NCBI RefSeq assembly: GCF_002795825.1
Contig: NZ_CP018800.1
Coordinates: forward strand, 1,920,001-1,984,000
Length of the DNA: 64,000 nt
Source of the DNA: Mariprofundus ferrinatatus
Lineage (GTDB): Bacteria > Pseudomonadota > Zetaproteobacteria > Mariprofundales > Mariprofundaceae
Reading direction: 5' to 3'
The notes beneath the pieces are model-generated. The model was not told the DNA's origin. It made no database searches and worked only from the letters and a program-made list of their open reading frames with translations. Shown here piece after piece: positions 26,230 through 37,580 of the stretch (the stretch's first letter is position 1; each line of letters starts with the position of its first letter). Both the position numbers and the translations under genes were made by a program.

Positions 26230-27060
26230 TCACTTCTGGTTGCGGCGGCGAATAATATCACGGTTCGACGCCTTGTTCTTTGCACGGGTCTTGTGACCCT
26301 TGGTCGGTACACCCCACGGGGTAACCGGATGACGACCACCGGATGTACGGCCCTCACCACCACCATGCGGATGGTCAACCGGGTTCATGGCAACACCACG
26401 AACGTTCGGGCGAACACCCAGCCAGCGTGTGCGACCGGCCTTGCCTACCTTACGGTTGGAGTGGTCTGCATTACCCATGACGCCAATGCTTGCCAGACAG
26501 CGGGAGTCAACACGACGGAATTCGCCGGATGGCATCTTCAGGACAGCACGGCCGCCCTCTTTACCCATAAGCTGAATGGATGCGCCTGCACTGCGTGCGA
26601 TCTGACCGCCCTTGCCAGGCTTCAGCTCAACGTTGTGCAGCAGGGTACCTACACGAATCTTCGCCAGTGGCATTGCATTGCCCGGACGAACTTCCGCTTC
26701 CGGACCGCTCATCACTTCATCACCCGGGCGCAGGCCCTGTGGTGCAAGGATGTAACGCTTGTCGCCGTTGCTGAAAACAACCAGTGCGATATGCGCTGTA
26801 CGGTTAGGGTCATATTCGACGCGCGCAACCTTACCGCCAATACCGAAATTGTCACGCTTGAAATCGACCATGCGGTAGAGACGCTTGTGTCCGCCACCAC
26901 GATGGGCGCTGGTTACACGGCCATTGTTGTTACGTCCGCCTGATTTTGTCAGACCTGAAACAAGGCTCTTCTCAGGAGCGCCCTTGTGCAGATCCTCGTT
27001 AACCACGCCGATACGACCGCGGTTACCGTTTGTTGTTGGTTTCAATGCCTTCAATGCCAT
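26230..27060 (-). CDS. rplB: 50S ribosomal protein L2
   Basis: Protein close to the peptidyl-transferase centre and bridge B7b. The 276-residue product contains [16 protein letters not shown] and the C-terminal motif [17 protein letters not shown], which includes the His important for subunit association and activity. It is three bases after rplW. Confidence 0.99.
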   Translation of the reverse strand: MALKALKPTTNGNRGRIGVVNEDLHKGAPEKSLVSGLTKSGGRNNNGRVTSAHRGGGHKRLYRMVDFKRDNFGIGGKVARVEYDPNRTAHIALVVFSNGDKRYILAPQGLRPGDEVMSGPEAEVRPGNAMPLAKIRVGTLLHNVELKPGKGGQIARSAGASIQLMGKEGGRAVLKMPSGEFRRVDSRCLASIGVMGNADHSNRKVGKAGRTRWLGVRPNVRGVAMNPVDHPHGGGEGRTSGGRHPVTPWGVPTKGHKTRAKNKASNRDIIRRRNQK

Positions 27061-27063
27061 TGC

Positions 27064-27363
27064 TTATACCTCTTCAGACACTTCAAGAGTCTCGCCCTCA
27101 GCCAGGCGGACCACAGCCTTACGGTAACCCGAACGGGTACCGGACTGCATTCCGCGACGCTTAGGCTTGGCAGGCATGTTGATCACCTGAACACTGTCAA
27201 CCTTCACTTCGAAGACGGCCTGAACAGCAGCCTTGACCTGTGATTTGGTCGCATTGCGGGCAACACGGAATGTGTACTGGTTAGCTGCGCCGGTAGCCGA
27301 GTAGCTTTTTTCAGTGATTACTGGCTGACGCAGGATGTCGAAATGATTGATGTTCGCACTCAT
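27064..27363 (-). CDS. rplW: 50S ribosomal protein L23
   Basis: Exit-tunnel docking protein for trigger factor and SRP. The 99-residue product has ILRQPVITEKSY, FRVARNATKSQVKAAVQAVFEVKV and the basic loop KPKRRGMQSG. Its start overlaps the rplD stop by four bases. Confidence 0.98.
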   Translation of the reverse strand: MSANINHFDILRQPVITEKSYSATGAANQYTFRVARNATKSQVKAAVQAVFEVKVDSVQVINMPAKPKRRGMQSGTRSGYRKAVVRLAEGETLEVSEEV

Positions 27364-27983
27364 GACAGACGCTCCTCAAGTTTATCTACAGCAGCCTCGG
27401 TCAGGATCACACGCTCGCACTTAAGCAGGTCATGCAGATTCATCTGGCCGTCGAGAACCACTTTGGTGTTCGGAATGTTGCGTCCGGAAAGCTCAACATT
27501 GCTGTTGGCTTCTGCCAGAACGATGAGACCTGACTTCGCTTCAAGTGCACCAAGAACATCGGCAAATGACTTGGTCTTAGGCGCATCCAGCTCCAGCTTG
27601 TTGACGACAGTAAGCTTACCGGCACGAACTGCATCGGAAAGAACCAGGCAGAGTGCACGACGACGCTCTTTCTTGTTAATTCGTGATACAAATGTGGTAT
27701 CAGCATTCGGGCCATGAGCAGTACCACCATGACGCATGTGGTGAGCACGGGTTGTACCCTGACGAGCCCGGCCTGTACCCTTCTGCTTGAAAGGCTTCTT
27801 GCCGCCACCTGAAACGTTTGCCACGGTCTTGGTTGCACTGGTGCCTGCACGCTGTGCAGATGCCAGTGATGCATAGACGCGGTGAACGAAGCCGGCGTCA
27901 GACTCGAGACCGAATACAGCCGGATTCAACTCACGCTTGCTCACTTCCTTATTGTTCTGATCTACGATGGTGATCTTCGCCAT
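27360..27983 (-). CDS. rplD: 50S ribosomal protein L4
   Basis: Tunnel-lining protein. In E. coli it also represses the S10 operon through a leader hairpin; here no S10 leader exists, so that mode is unlikely. The 207-residue product has the extended loop GGGKKPFKQKGTGRARQGTTRAHHMRHGG-type region (about 46-75) and a Rossmann-like globular part. Confidence 0.98.
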   Translation of the reverse strand: MAKITIVDQNNKEVSKRELNPAVFGLESDAGFVHRVYASLASAQRAGTSATKTVANVSGGGKKPFKQKGTGRARQGTTRAHHMRHGGTAHGPNADTTFVSRINKKERRRALCLVLSDAVRAGKLTVVNKLELDAPKTKSFADVLGALEAKSGLIVLAEANSNVELSGRNIPNTKVVLDGQMNLHDLLKCERVILTEAAVDKLEERLS

Positions 27984-27984
27984 C

Positions 27985-28617
27985 TTACGCTCCCTTCACG
28001 GCAGGACGCAGTTCAACCAGCCCGCCACGCGAACCGGGAACAGCACCCCTTACCAGAATACGATTGGACTCAGCGTCCACGCGAATCACTTCAAGGTTCT
28101 GAGTCGTAACACGCTCGTTACCGTAGTGACCAGGCATCTTCTTGCCCGGAAATACACGGCCCGGCCACTGACACTGACCGGTAGAACCCATCTGGCGATG
28201 TACTTTTTCAGCACCGTGGGTGGCACGGCCACCGGCGAAATTGTAACGCTTCATGACGCCGGCAAAACCACGACCCTTAGAGGTGCCTGAGATATCAATC
28301 TTCTGGCCAACTTCAAACAGACCGGCATTCAACTCCTGGCCCAGTTCGAATTCAGCATCAGCAGCAACACGGAACTCTTTCAGACCACCGGTAACTTCCT
28401 GACCCTGCTTGGCGAAATGACCCTGAACAGCACGGGTGTTATTGCGCTTGGCAGCGCCAAAACCCACCTGAACGGCATCGTAGCCATCGCGGTCTGCAGT
28501 GCGACGCGCAATCACCTTGCATGGCTCAACATTCAATACAGTCACAGGGACCGCAGAACCATCTTCTGCGAAGACCTGTGTCATGCCCGCTTTCCGGGCG
28601 ATCAATCCAACACTCAT
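27985..28617 (-). CDS. rplC: 50S ribosomal protein L3
   Basis: Early-assembly protein next to the peptidyl-transferase centre. The 210-residue product starts with GLIARKAGMTQVF and contains KGRGFAGVMKRYNFAGG and HRQMGSTGQCQWPGRVFPGKKMPGH-type loop, including the Gln commonly N5-methylated by PrmB. It follows rpsJ by 15 bases. Confidence 0.98.
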   Translation of the reverse strand: MSVGLIARKAGMTQVFAEDGSAVPVTVLNVEPCKVIARRTADRDGYDAVQVGFGAAKRNNTRAVQGHFAKQGQEVTGGLKEFRVAADAEFELGQELNAGLFEVGQKIDISGTSKGRGFAGVMKRYNFAGGRATHGAEKVHRQMGSTGQCQWPGRVFPGKKMPGHYGNERVTTQNLEVIRVDAESNRILVRGAVPGSRGGLVELRPAVKGA

Positions 28618-28632
28618 GATTATCCTCCCGAA

Positions 28633-28941
28633 TTAAAGTTTGATCTCGACATCCACACCGGATGGCAGATCAAGCTTCATTAGCGCATCCACGGTCTGTG
28701 GAGTCGGCTTATCAATATCAAGCATGCGCTTGTGAGTACGAATCTCGAACTGTTCACGAGAATCCTTGTACTTGTGCGGTGACTTGATTACGCAGAATTT
28801 GCGAATCTTGGTCGGAATCGGAATCGGACCACGAACCTCCGCACCGGTACGTTTTGCTGTCGCCACAATGTCAGCCGCGCTCTTATCAAGAATGCGGTGA
28901 TCAAAAGCCTTAAGGCGAATACGAATACTTTGAGTTGCCAC
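28633..28941 (-). CDS. rpsJ: 30S ribosomal protein S10
   Basis: Head protein that doubles as the NusB partner (NusE) in antitermination. The 102-residue product has [17 protein letters not shown] and the loop [29 protein letters not shown]-type region. Only 11 bases separate it from tuf, so it has no independent leader. Confidence 0.98.
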   Translation of the reverse strand: MATQSIRIRLKAFDHRILDKSAADIVATAKRTGAEVRGPIPIPTKIRKFCVIKSPHKYKDSREQFEIRTHKRMLDIDKPTPQTVDALMKLDLPSGVDVEIKL

Positions 28942-28952
28942 GTACGGCCCCC

Positions 28953-30143
28953 TTATTTACTAATGTCGGTTACGACGCCAGCGCCGACCGTACGACCACC
29001 CTCACGAATTGCGAAACGGAGCTCTTTGTCCATCGCGATCGGAGTGATCAGTTCAACATCCATAGAGATGTTATCGCCAGGCATCACCATCTCGGTGCCC
29101 TCTGGCAGCTGTACGGAACCAGTCACGTCAGTTGTACGGAAGTAGAACTGTGGACGGTAACCGTTGAAGAATGGCGTATGACGACCACCCTCTTCCTTGG
29201 TCAGAATATATGCCTCTGCCTTGAAAGTGGTGTGAGGAGTAATAGAACCCGGCTTCGCCAGTACCTGACCACGCTCAACATCTTCACGCTTGGTACCACG
29301 CAGCAGTACACCAACGTTGTCGCCAGCTTCGCCGGAATCCAGCAGCTTGCGGAACATCTCAACACCGGTACAGGTTGTCTTGGTGGTAGCCTTGATACCA
29401 ACGATCTCGATCTCGTCACCAACCTTAACAATACCCTGCTCAATACGACCGGTTACAACAGTACCGCGGCCTGAGATCGAGAAAACGTCCTCGATTGGCA
29501 TCAGGAAGGTCTTGTCGATTGGACGCTCAGGCGTAGGAATGAATGAATCCACCGCTTCCATCAGGCGAAGAATAGATGCCTCACCAATTTCAGACTGGTC
29601 GCCTTCCAGCGCCTTCAGCGCAGAACCGATAATGATCGGAGTGTCATCACCAGGGAAGTCGTATGAGTCCAGAAGTTCACGAACTTCCATCTCTACCAGC
29701 TCAAGAAGCTCTTCATCATCAACCATGTCAGCCTTGTTCAGGTATACAACCAGGTGAGGTACGTTTACCTGACGCGCCAGAAGTACGTGCTCGCGGGTCT
29801 GTGGCATCGGGCCGTCTGCAGCCGATACAACCAGAATACCACCGTCCATCTGGGCAGCACCGGTGATCATGTTCTTCACGTAGTCAGCATGGCCCGGGCA
29901 GTCAACGTGTGCGTAGTGACGCGCTTCTGTCTCGTACTCAACGTGAGCTGTAGCAATTGTAATACCGCGCTCGCGCTCTTCAGGAGCACCGTCAATATCG
30001 CCGTAATCCTTGAAGGTAGCGCCGCCTGTCAAAGACAGAACCTTGGTGATCGCAGCGGTCAACGTGGTCTTGCCATGGTCAACGTGACCAATCGTACCAA
30101 TGTTCACATGCGGTTTCGTACGCTCAAACTTTTCCTTTGCCAT
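28953..30143 (-). CDS. tuf: Elongation factor Tu
   Basis: GTPase that brings aminoacyl-tRNA to the ribosome. The 396-residue product has G1 GHVDHGKTT (19-27), G3 DCPGHADY, G4 NKADM, and the C-terminal domains 2 and 3. It lies between fusA (10-base gap) and rpsJ (11-base gap). Only this copy is in the window; a second copy elsewhere cannot be excluded. Confidence 0.99.
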   Translation of the reverse strand: MAKEKFERTKPHVNIGTIGHVDHGKTTLTAAITKVLSLTGGATFKDYGDIDGAPEERERGITIATAHVEYETEARHYAHVDCPGHADYVKNMITGAAQMDGGILVVSAADGPMPQTREHVLLARQVNVPHLVVYLNKADMVDDEELLELVEMEVRELLDSYDFPGDDTPIIIGSALKALEGDQSEIGEASILRLMEAVDSFIPTPERPIDKTFLMPIEDVFSISGRGTVVTGRIEQGIVKVGDEIEIVGIKATTKTTCTGVEMFRKLLDSGEAGDNVGVLLRGTKREDVERGQVLAKPGSITPHTTFKAEAYILTKEEGGRHTPFFNGYRPQFYFRTTDVTGSVQLPEGTEMVMPGDNISMDVELITPIAMDKELRFAIREGGRTVGAGVVTDISK

Positions 30144-30153
30144 GATCTACTCC

Positions 30154-32232
<2,079 letters not shown>

Positions 32233-32308
32233 GTCGCTTCTCCTTTATTACCATCAAATTAAAAGAACAATCTGTTCTCGGAAATCAGGCTTGCGCCGTC
32301 AATCCAAC

Positions 32309-32380
32309 AGAGAGGCAACCCTCTCTTCAGTTGAACCTGCCATGCAGATTCAGGTTTAAACGGCGGACACCATGTCCGCC
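32309..32380 (-). promoter_or_regulatory. Two perfect hairpins in the rpsG-fusA spacer
   Basis: In transcript order the first is GGCGGACA-tgg-TGTCCGCC (32362-32380), starting 7 bases after the rpsG stop. The second is AGAGAGG-gttg-CCTCTCT (32309-32326). Neither has a good T-tract. They could slow or stabilise the transcript, or bind a ribosomal protein. Confidence 0.45.
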
Positions 32381-32387
32381 AATCCTG

Positions 32388-32858
32388 TTACCAGCGGAAG
32401 TGCGAGAACGCCTTGTTGGCTTCCGCCATACGATGGGTCTCATCGCGCTTCTTGAATGCTCCGCCGCGCTCCGCAACAGAATCAGCCATCTCATTACCCA
32501 GACGCTGAGCCATGGTGTACTCGGAACGCTTACGCGAAAACTCAACCAGCCAGCGAACACCCAGCGAGTGCTGACGACGGTCGGAAACTTCCATCGGCAC
32601 CTGATAGGTGGCGCCACCAACACGGCGGGATTTCACCTCGACCGCAGGCTTAATCGCCTCGATAGCATTCAGCAGGCAAGCCAGCGGATCATTACCGGTC
32701 TTCTCAGCAGCGATATCCATCGCCTCATAAACAATCGCTTCAGCTACGGTCTTCTTGCCGTCCAGCATCACCTTGTTAATCACATTGGATACAGTGGTGT
32801 TACCAAACTTCGCATCCGGCACAACCGGGCGGCGTGGGGCAGGTCCTTTACGTGGCAT
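32388..32858 (-). CDS. rpsG: 30S ribosomal protein S7
   Basis: Head-assembly initiator and, in E. coli, repressor of the str operon. The 156-residue product starts [10 protein letters not shown] and contains ALRWLVE-like [14 protein letters not shown] and the C-terminal helix [26 protein letters not shown] precedes the ATG. It is 28 bases after rpsL. Confidence 0.99.
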   Translation of the reverse strand: MPRKGPAPRRPVVPDAKFGNTTVSNVINKVMLDGKKTVAEAIVYEAMDIAAEKTGNDPLACLLNAIEAIKPAVEVKSRRVGGATYQVPMEVSDRRQHSLGVRWLVEFSRKRSEYTMAQRLGNEMADSVAERGGAFKKRDETHRMAEANKAFSHFRW

Positions 32859-32886
32859 CGTTCAAACTCCTCAATCTTTCCAACAA

Positions 32887-33258
32887 TTACTTCGGACGCT
32901 TCGCGCCGTACTTCGAGCGAGCCTGCTTACGGCCCTCAACACCCGTTGTATCCAAAACACCACGGAGAATGTGGTAACGCACACCTGGCAAATCCTTTAC
33001 ACGGCCGCCGCGGATCAGCACAACCGAGTGCTCCTGCAGCTTGTGGCCCTCACCCGGAATGTAAGCAGTCACTTCCATACCGTTGGTCAGACGCACACGG
33101 GCAACCTTACGAAGTGCCGAGTTAGGCTTCTTCGGGGTCGTGGTGTAAACACGGGTACATACGCCACGACGCTGTGGGCACGCCTGCAGAGCAGGAACCT
33201 TGTTGATCTTTCGTTTGTCTTTTCGCTCGCTGCGAATCAACTGATTAATCGTTGGCAT
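32887..33258 (-). CDS. rpsL: 30S ribosomal protein S12
   Basis: Decoding-centre protein. The 123-residue product starts MPTINQLIR. The conserved loops [13 protein letters not shown] (about 39-51) and [13 protein letters not shown] (about 84-96) are present with wild-type residues at the positions where streptomycin-resistance changes arise (Lys in PKKPNS, Lys in RVKDLPG). It is the first gene of the cluster and is preceded by a recognisable promoter rather than by rpoC. Confidence 0.99.
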   Translation of the reverse strand: MPTINQLIRSERKDKRKINKVPALQACPQRRGVCTRVYTTTPKKPNSALRKVARVRLTNGMEVTAYIPGEGHKLQEHSVVLIRGGRVKDLPGVRYHILRGVLDTTGVEGRKQARSKYGAKRPK

Positions 33259-33330
33259 TGTTACCTCTTCTCCAAACTTTCACTTCCCCAGTCAGACCGC
33301 GAAAAACACAGCCCTAGCGAAGGGTCGCGA

Positions 33331-33359
33331 ACCATAGTGTCGGCCAACTTGACTGTCAA
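33331..33359 (-). promoter_or_regulatory. Sigma-70-type promoter of the ribosomal cluster
   Basis: TTGACA (33354-33359) and TATGGT (33331-33336) are spaced by exactly 17 bases on the minus strand. The -10 is followed by a GC-rich TCGCG discriminator, a feature of growth-rate and ppGpp-controlled promoters. The predicted leader to rpsL is about 65 bases. Confidence 0.65.
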
Positions 33360-33533
33360 CCGCTTTCAGCACTGAAAAAACAGGAGCGATACAATTGTCG
33401 CAATTCGCCACTGCCAGCATCGGCAGTTGCCTCGAATCCAGGCGCCTGCCGTCAAATCATCTACTATATTATATAGCTTGCTTTTCAACGCCGCCCTGCT
33501 GACTTCCACCCCGGGAGACGAAGCGATTCCACC

Positions 33534-33569
33534 CGTCAGCGCCTGATCAAGCGCCTAATCAAGCGCCTG
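33534..33569 (-). repeat. Three 12-base tandem units at the pntB 3' end
   Basis: Minus-strand units CAGGCGCTTGAT, TAGGCGCTTGAT and CAGGCGCTgAcg lie end to end. The pntB stop TAG is the first codon of the second unit, at the place of CAG in the other two. Confidence 0.8.
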
Positions 33570-34955
33570 GATAATCTTTTCGCACGCCTTCTTGGCATCA
33601 TCAAAAAGCATCATGGTGCGATCCATATAGAACAGATCATTATCGAGTCCGGCATAGCCTGCAGCCAGCGAACGCTTAACCACAATCACATGATGTGCCT
33701 TGGCCGCCTCAAGAATCGGCATACCGTAGATCGGGCTCGCCGGATCGGTTTTGGCCGCCGGATTCACCACATCATTGGCACCAATCACCAGCGCCACATC
33801 GGTCTCTGCAAACTCAGAGTTGATCTCATCCATCTCAAACACGATATCGTAAGGCACATCAGCCTCAGCCAGCAGAACGTTCATGTGGCCTGGCATGCGA
33901 CCTGCAACCGGATGAATGGCAAACTTCACCTCAACGCCCTGCTTCAGCAGCAGATCAACCATCTCTTTCAGGGCATGCTGGGCACGCGCTACCGCCAGAC
34001 CATATCCCGGAATAATGACCACGGAACGCGCATTGCCGATCATGAATGCCGCATCCTCCGCTGCCCCTGAGTGCACCGGACGCTCGCCTGCAGCGGCAGC
34101 ACCACCAGCTGCCGGAGCATCACCACCGAAACCGCCGAGCAACACATTGAACAGCGAACGATTCATCGCCTTGCACATGATATAGGAGAGAATGGCACCG
34201 GATGAGCCGACCAGTGCGCCGGCAATAATCAGCATATTGTTCCCGAGCGTGAAGCCGATACCGGCCGCAGCCCAGCCCGAGTATGAGTTCAGCATCGATA
34301 CGATCACCGGCATGTCGGCACCGCCGATCGGCACAATCAGCAGCACACCGAGCACAAGCGCAATGGCCAGCATCACCAGAAACGGCAGCCACGCGCCGTT
34401 CACACAGAAGAGAATACCAGCCCCGATCATGCCGATACCGAGAACCAGGTTAACAACATGCTGTCCGCCGAACACCAGCGGCCTGCCGGAGAGCAGACCC
34501 TGCAACTTGCCGAAAGCGATCAGCGAGGCGGTAAAGGTGATGGCACCAATAAAGGTACCGAGAAACAGTTCGATGCGACTGGCCAGATGCAAGCCGCCAC
34601 TGGCATCTGCAATGCCATAAGCAACCGGATCATAAAGGGCGGAAACCGCAATCAACACGGCTGCCAGACCCACCAGCGAATGCATGAAGGCAACTGTCTG
34701 CGGCATATGGGTCATCGGCACCTTGCGTGCGGTAATGCCTCCAAGCAGGCCGCCGACGCCAATCGCCGCCACGATCCAGGCGTAGTTCTGCACAGACTCA
34801 AGCTGCAGCGTTACCAGTGCTGCAATACCCATACCGAGCATGCCGAAGGTGTTACCACGACGGGCAGTTTCAGGGCTGGCCAACCCCTTCAGCGCAAAGA
34901 TGATCAGCACCGAGGCGATCAGATAGGCAAATGCCACCATATTGACTGAGAGCAT
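33555..34955 (-). CDS. pntB: NAD(P) transhydrogenase beta subunit
   Basis: Inner-membrane subunit holding the NADP(H)-binding domain III. The 466-residue product has about eight or nine membrane helices in the first 260 residues. The cytosolic domain contains IIPGYGLAVARAQHALKEM and PVAGRMPGHMNVLLAEADVPYD, the dIII nucleotide site, and VALVIGANDVVNPAAKTDP. With pntAA and pntAB it couples hydride transfer from NADH to NADP+ to proton entry. The start has AGGGG six bases upstream. Last gene of the pnt operon. Confidence 0.98.
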   Translation of the reverse strand: MLSVNMVAFAYLIASVLIIFALKGLASPETARRGNTFGMLGMGIAALVTLQLESVQNYAWIVAAIGVGGLLGGITARKVPMTHMPQTVAFMHSLVGLAAVLIAVSALYDPVAYGIADASGGLHLASRIELFLGTFIGAITFTASLIAFGKLQGLLSGRPLVFGGQHVVNLVLGIGMIGAGILFCVNGAWLPFLVMLAIALVLGVLLIVPIGGADMPVIVSMLNSYSGWAAAGIGFTLGNNMLIIAGALVGSSGAILSYIMCKAMNRSLFNVLLGGFGGDAPAAGGAAAAGERPVHSGAAEDAAFMIGNARSVVIIPGYGLAVARAQHALKEMVDLLLKQGVEVKFAIHPVAGRMPGHMNVLLAEADVPYDIVFEMDEINSEFAETDVALVIGANDVVNPAAKTDPASPIYGMPILEAAKAHHVIVVKRSLAAGYAGLDNDLFYMDRTMMLFDDAKKACEKIIQALD

Positions 34956-34964
34956 ATCGATCCC

Positions 34965-35294
34965 CTACCTGCGCTTCTTGAACATCGCCAGCATGCGCTG
35001 GGTCACCATAAAACCACCGAAGATATTCACCGAGGCCAGGCCGACAGCGATCAGCCCGAGTACGGTTGCCAGATTCATCTCAACGGGACCTGCGGCCAGC
35101 AGCGCGCCGACAATAACAATACTGGAGATGGCATTGGTTACGCTCATCAGCGGCGTATGCAGAGCCGGTGTGACATTCCACACCACATGGTAACCAACAA
35201 TAACCGCCAGCACGAAAACGGTAAACGAGAACACAAATGGGTCATGCGAGGTTTCGGCTGCCGCCTGAGTTGCCTGCTGCACCATATCCATCAC
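34965..35294 (-). CDS. pntAB: NAD(P) transhydrogenase alpha subunit part 2
   Basis: A 109-residue membrane subunit corresponding to the C-terminal membrane part of E. coli PntA. Three helices are evident, including [20 protein letters not shown] and [21 protein letters not shown]. It overlaps the pntAA stop by four bases and precedes pntB by nine. The split alpha subunit is common in alphaproteobacteria and several other lineages. Confidence 0.96.
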   Translation of the reverse strand: MMDMVQQATQAAAETSHDPFVFSFTVFVLAVIVGYHVVWNVTPALHTPLMSVTNAISSIVIVGALLAAGPVEMNLATVLGLIAVGLASVNIFGGFMVTQRMLAMFKKRR

Positions 35295-36424
35295 TTCACC
35301 TCCGCGCCAAGCAGCTGCGGCTTGAGAAATTCGCCATCACGGCAGATCAGGGCGGCCGCAACCACCTCATCTTCCATATCAATATTCAACCTGCCGGACT
35401 CGGCATCGAGCATCGGCTGGATAAAATTGAGCATATTACGGGCATAGAGCTGACTGGCATCGGTTGCCATCAGGGATGGGATATTGCCCACGCCGACAAG
35501 CATTACGCCATACTTCTCGACCACCTGATCCATCTCCGAGAGCGGGCAGTTGCCGCCCATCTCAACCGCCAGATCAACTATCACCGAGCCGGGCTTCATC
35601 GATTTGACCATCTCTTCGCTGATCAGCACCGGCGCCGGCTTGCCGGGAATCAGCGCCGTGGTGATGATAATATCGGACTTGGCGACATGCTCGGCAACCA
35701 GCTCCGACTGGCGGCGCTTGTAATCGTCATCCATCTCTTTGGCATAACCACCGGAATCTTCGGCATCCTGGTCGGACGCCACCTCAACAAAGCGGGCGCC
35801 AAGACTCTGCACCTGCTCCTTGGCAGCTGCACGCACATCGAACACCTCAACCGTTGCCCCCATGCGGCGCGCCGTGGCAATCGCCTGGAGCCCTGCGACG
35901 CCGGCTCCGAGAATCAGCACCTTGGCCGGCTGCACTGTGCCTGCTGCAGTCATCAGCATCGGCATAAAACGGCCGTAATGCTCCATCGCCAACAGCACCG
36001 CTTTATAACCTGCAATATTGGCCTGCGACGAGAGCACATCCATGCTCTGGGCGCGCGAAATACGCGGGATCATCTCCATGCAGAAACAGGCGAGCCCGGC
36101 ATCGGCATAATCTTTTAACAGCGGATTGGTGAATGGCGAGAGCAGCGCGGCAACGGCGGTACCGCTCTTGATATCTTTCAGCTCCACCGTGGATGGTGCG
36201 CGCACCTTGAGTACAAGGTCGGCATCAGCGCAACAGGCCCTGAAGCCGTCGACCAGGCGGGCGCCAGCCTTCTCATAGGCCGCATCGGGAAAACGGGCGG
36301 CATGCCCTGCTTCACGCTCGACCACCACCGTACAGCCTGCGGCAACAAGCTTGCCAACAGTCTCAGGCGTTGCAGCAACGCGTTTTTCATGGGTCTGGGT
36401 TTCGGCTGGAACCGCGATCAACAT
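35291..36424 (-). CDS. pntAA: NAD(P) transhydrogenase alpha subunit part 1
   Basis: Cytosolic NAD(H)-binding domain I, 377 residues. The N-terminal part ([16 protein letters not shown]) resembles alanine dehydrogenase. The NAD site is at [20 protein letters not shown] followed by the acidic end of the second strand (FDVR). The mobile loop region ESGGYAKEM-like [11 protein letters not shown] is present. AGGGG ten bases before the ATG is the ribosome site. First gene of the pnt operon. Confidence 0.97.
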   Translation of the reverse strand: MLIAVPAETQTHEKRVAATPETVGKLVAAGCTVVVEREAGHAARFPDAAYEKAGARLVDGFRACCADADLVLKVRAPSTVELKDIKSGTAVAALLSPFTNPLLKDYADAGLACFCMEMIPRISRAQSMDVLSSQANIAGYKAVLLAMEHYGRFMPMLMTAAGTVQPAKVLILGAGVAGLQAIATARRMGATVEVFDVRAAAKEQVQSLGARFVEVASDQDAEDSGGYAKEMDDDYKRRQSELVAEHVAKSDIIITTALIPGKPAPVLISEEMVKSMKPGSVIVDLAVEMGGNCPLSEMDQVVEKYGVMLVGVGNIPSLMATDASQLYARNMLNFIQPMLDAESGRLNIDMEDEVVAAALICRDGEFLKPQLLGAEVK

Positions 36425-36453
36425 CTGTTCATTTCCCCTGTAACAGAGCTACC

Positions 36454-36483
36454 AGTATCTCGATCGGCTTGGCGGCGGCTCAA
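36454..36483 (-). promoter_or_regulatory. Candidate promoter of the pnt operon
   Basis: TTGAGC (36478-36483) and GATACT (36454-36459) with an 18-base spacer on the minus strand, 4/6 matches each, about 30-60 bases before pntAA. Confidence 0.3.
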
Positions 36484-36515
36484 TGGATGTGGAAGTTTAG
36501 AAGCACAGGCCCGAT

Positions 36516-36938
36516 TTACAAGCGCAATTCGACTAAGGTTACTGTTTTTTCATCATCGCAGGGCAGGTCGATCTCAACCAGTTCCGCTGCAGGCACAAAA
36601 GCGTGCGCATAACGGTAGAGCTCATCGTCCAGAACCTCGCCGCCATACATCAGCACATCAAGGTCCAGGGTCCGCGGCCGCCATGAACCCTCGGAGCGGT
36701 CCCTCCCCTGCGCATCTTCCAACCCTTTCAGGCAGAGCTTAATCTCGCCTGCCGGCATTTCGCTCTGCAGACGACAGCAGGCATTGAGGAAATCGGACCC
36801 CTGCATGCCGACGGCCGCAGAACGATAGACCGATGAGAAGGCAACACTCCCGAATTGAATGCGCAGTGCCGTTGCCGCCGCCAGCAGGTGCTTTTCCGGC
36901 TCGATATTGGAGCCCATGCCGATTAATACCTCAGCCAT
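36516..36938 (-). CDS. folK: 2-amino-4-hydroxy-6-hydroxymethyldihydropteridine pyrophosphokinase
   Basis: Transfers pyrophosphate from ATP to the pterin alcohol in folate synthesis. The 140-residue product starts MAEVLIGMGSNIEPEKHL and has the signature RPRTLDLDVLMYG (the Asp pair binds magnesium) and FVPAAELVEID-type end. The ATG overlaps the folB stop by one base (TGATG). The ORF extension to 37061 lies inside folB and is rejected. Confidence 0.95.
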   Translation of the reverse strand: MAEVLIGMGSNIEPEKHLLAAATALRIQFGSVAFSSVYRSAAVGMQGSDFLNACCRLQSEMPAGEIKLCLKGLEDAQGRDRSEGSWRPRTLDLDVLMYGGEVLDDELYRYAHAFVPAAELVEIDLPCDDEKTVTLVELRL

Positions 36939-37303
36939 CAGTCGCGGCTTCCCCGCTCGATCACCACGGCAACATTCTCGGTACCGCGCACAGCTCCCGG
37001 CTTTGACATCTTCAACCGCAACCACGGAACACCAAACTCGCCGATGACTATCCGTGCGCACTCTTCGGCCAGCTTCTCGATCAGCCCGAAGCTGGAGGAT
37101 TCAACAAATGAGATCAGCCGCTTGGAGACCGATTTATAGTCCAGTGCATCATGAATATCGTCCGACTCGGCCGCTCCGGAGGTGTCCCAGGCCATCTCCA
37201 GGTCAAGGCGAACAGTCTGCCTGATTTCCCGTTCCCAGTCATAAATCCCGATGACGGTCCGGATCTCCAAACCCTCAATTAACACAAGGTCTTTCGCGCT
37301 CAT
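36938..37303 (-). CDS. folB: Dihydroneopterin aldolase
   Basis: Cleaves 7,8-dihydroneopterin to the hydroxymethyl pterin that FolK uses. The 121-residue product has LEIRTVIGIYDWEREIRQTV, the catalytic-site pattern with Glu and Tyr, and the LDYKSVSKRLISF and LIEKLAEE motifs. The ATG at 37303 is chosen because GGAG lies seven bases before it; the ATG at 37315 is immediately before that ribosome site. Two-gene operon with folK. Confidence 0.94.
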   Translation of the reverse strand: MSAKDLVLIEGLEIRTVIGIYDWEREIRQTVRLDLEMAWDTSGAAESDDIHDALDYKSVSKRLISFVESSSFGLIEKLAEECARIVIGEFGVPWLRLKMSKPGAVRGTENVAVVIERGSRD

Positions 37304-37403
37304 AACAGTCTCCATATATGTTTTTCAATGATTCCAGCTTGACATTTCACCGTTCACCACCACAATTCGCCGCGCTTTTTTGGTTGCAGGAAGAGGGGTT
37401 CCA

Positions 37404-37580
37404 ATGAGTAGTGTCGTTATCAAGTCTATCGAAGAGATCGTTTCATGTTCGGACAACGGGCAGCACCCTCTCATCTACATCAGCCTTAAGGATGGCAGCG
37501 GCCAGTGTCAGTATTGCGGCCAGAAATTCGTCCGCATCACGAAAGCTGAAGCCAGCAATCAGGACAAAATCGCCGCATAA
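37404..37580 (+). CDS. CHCC zinc-finger protein (NDUFS6-like)
   Basis: The 58-residue product has Cys15, His21, Cys35 and Cys38 in the CHCC zinc-finger pattern (GQCQYCGQKFV at the end), related to the domain of complex I subunit NDUFS6. Bacterial single-domain copies are widespread but uncharacterised; a link to complex I or iron-sulphur assembly is inference. AGAGGGG precedes the ATG at 37404, so the upstream GTG at 37380 is rejected. It is divergent from folB, and its stop directly abuts that of rlmB. Confidence 0.85.
   Translation: MSSVVIKSIEEIVSCSDNGQHPLIYISLKDGSGQCQYCGQKFVRITKAEASNQDKIAA

Noticed and set aside
33430-33480. AT-rich TATATAATATA and CAGGCGCCTG palindromes upstream of rpsL
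   Set aside because: No matching -35 on either strand for the AT box, and the TTGACA-N17-TATGGT promoter nearer rpsL is better.
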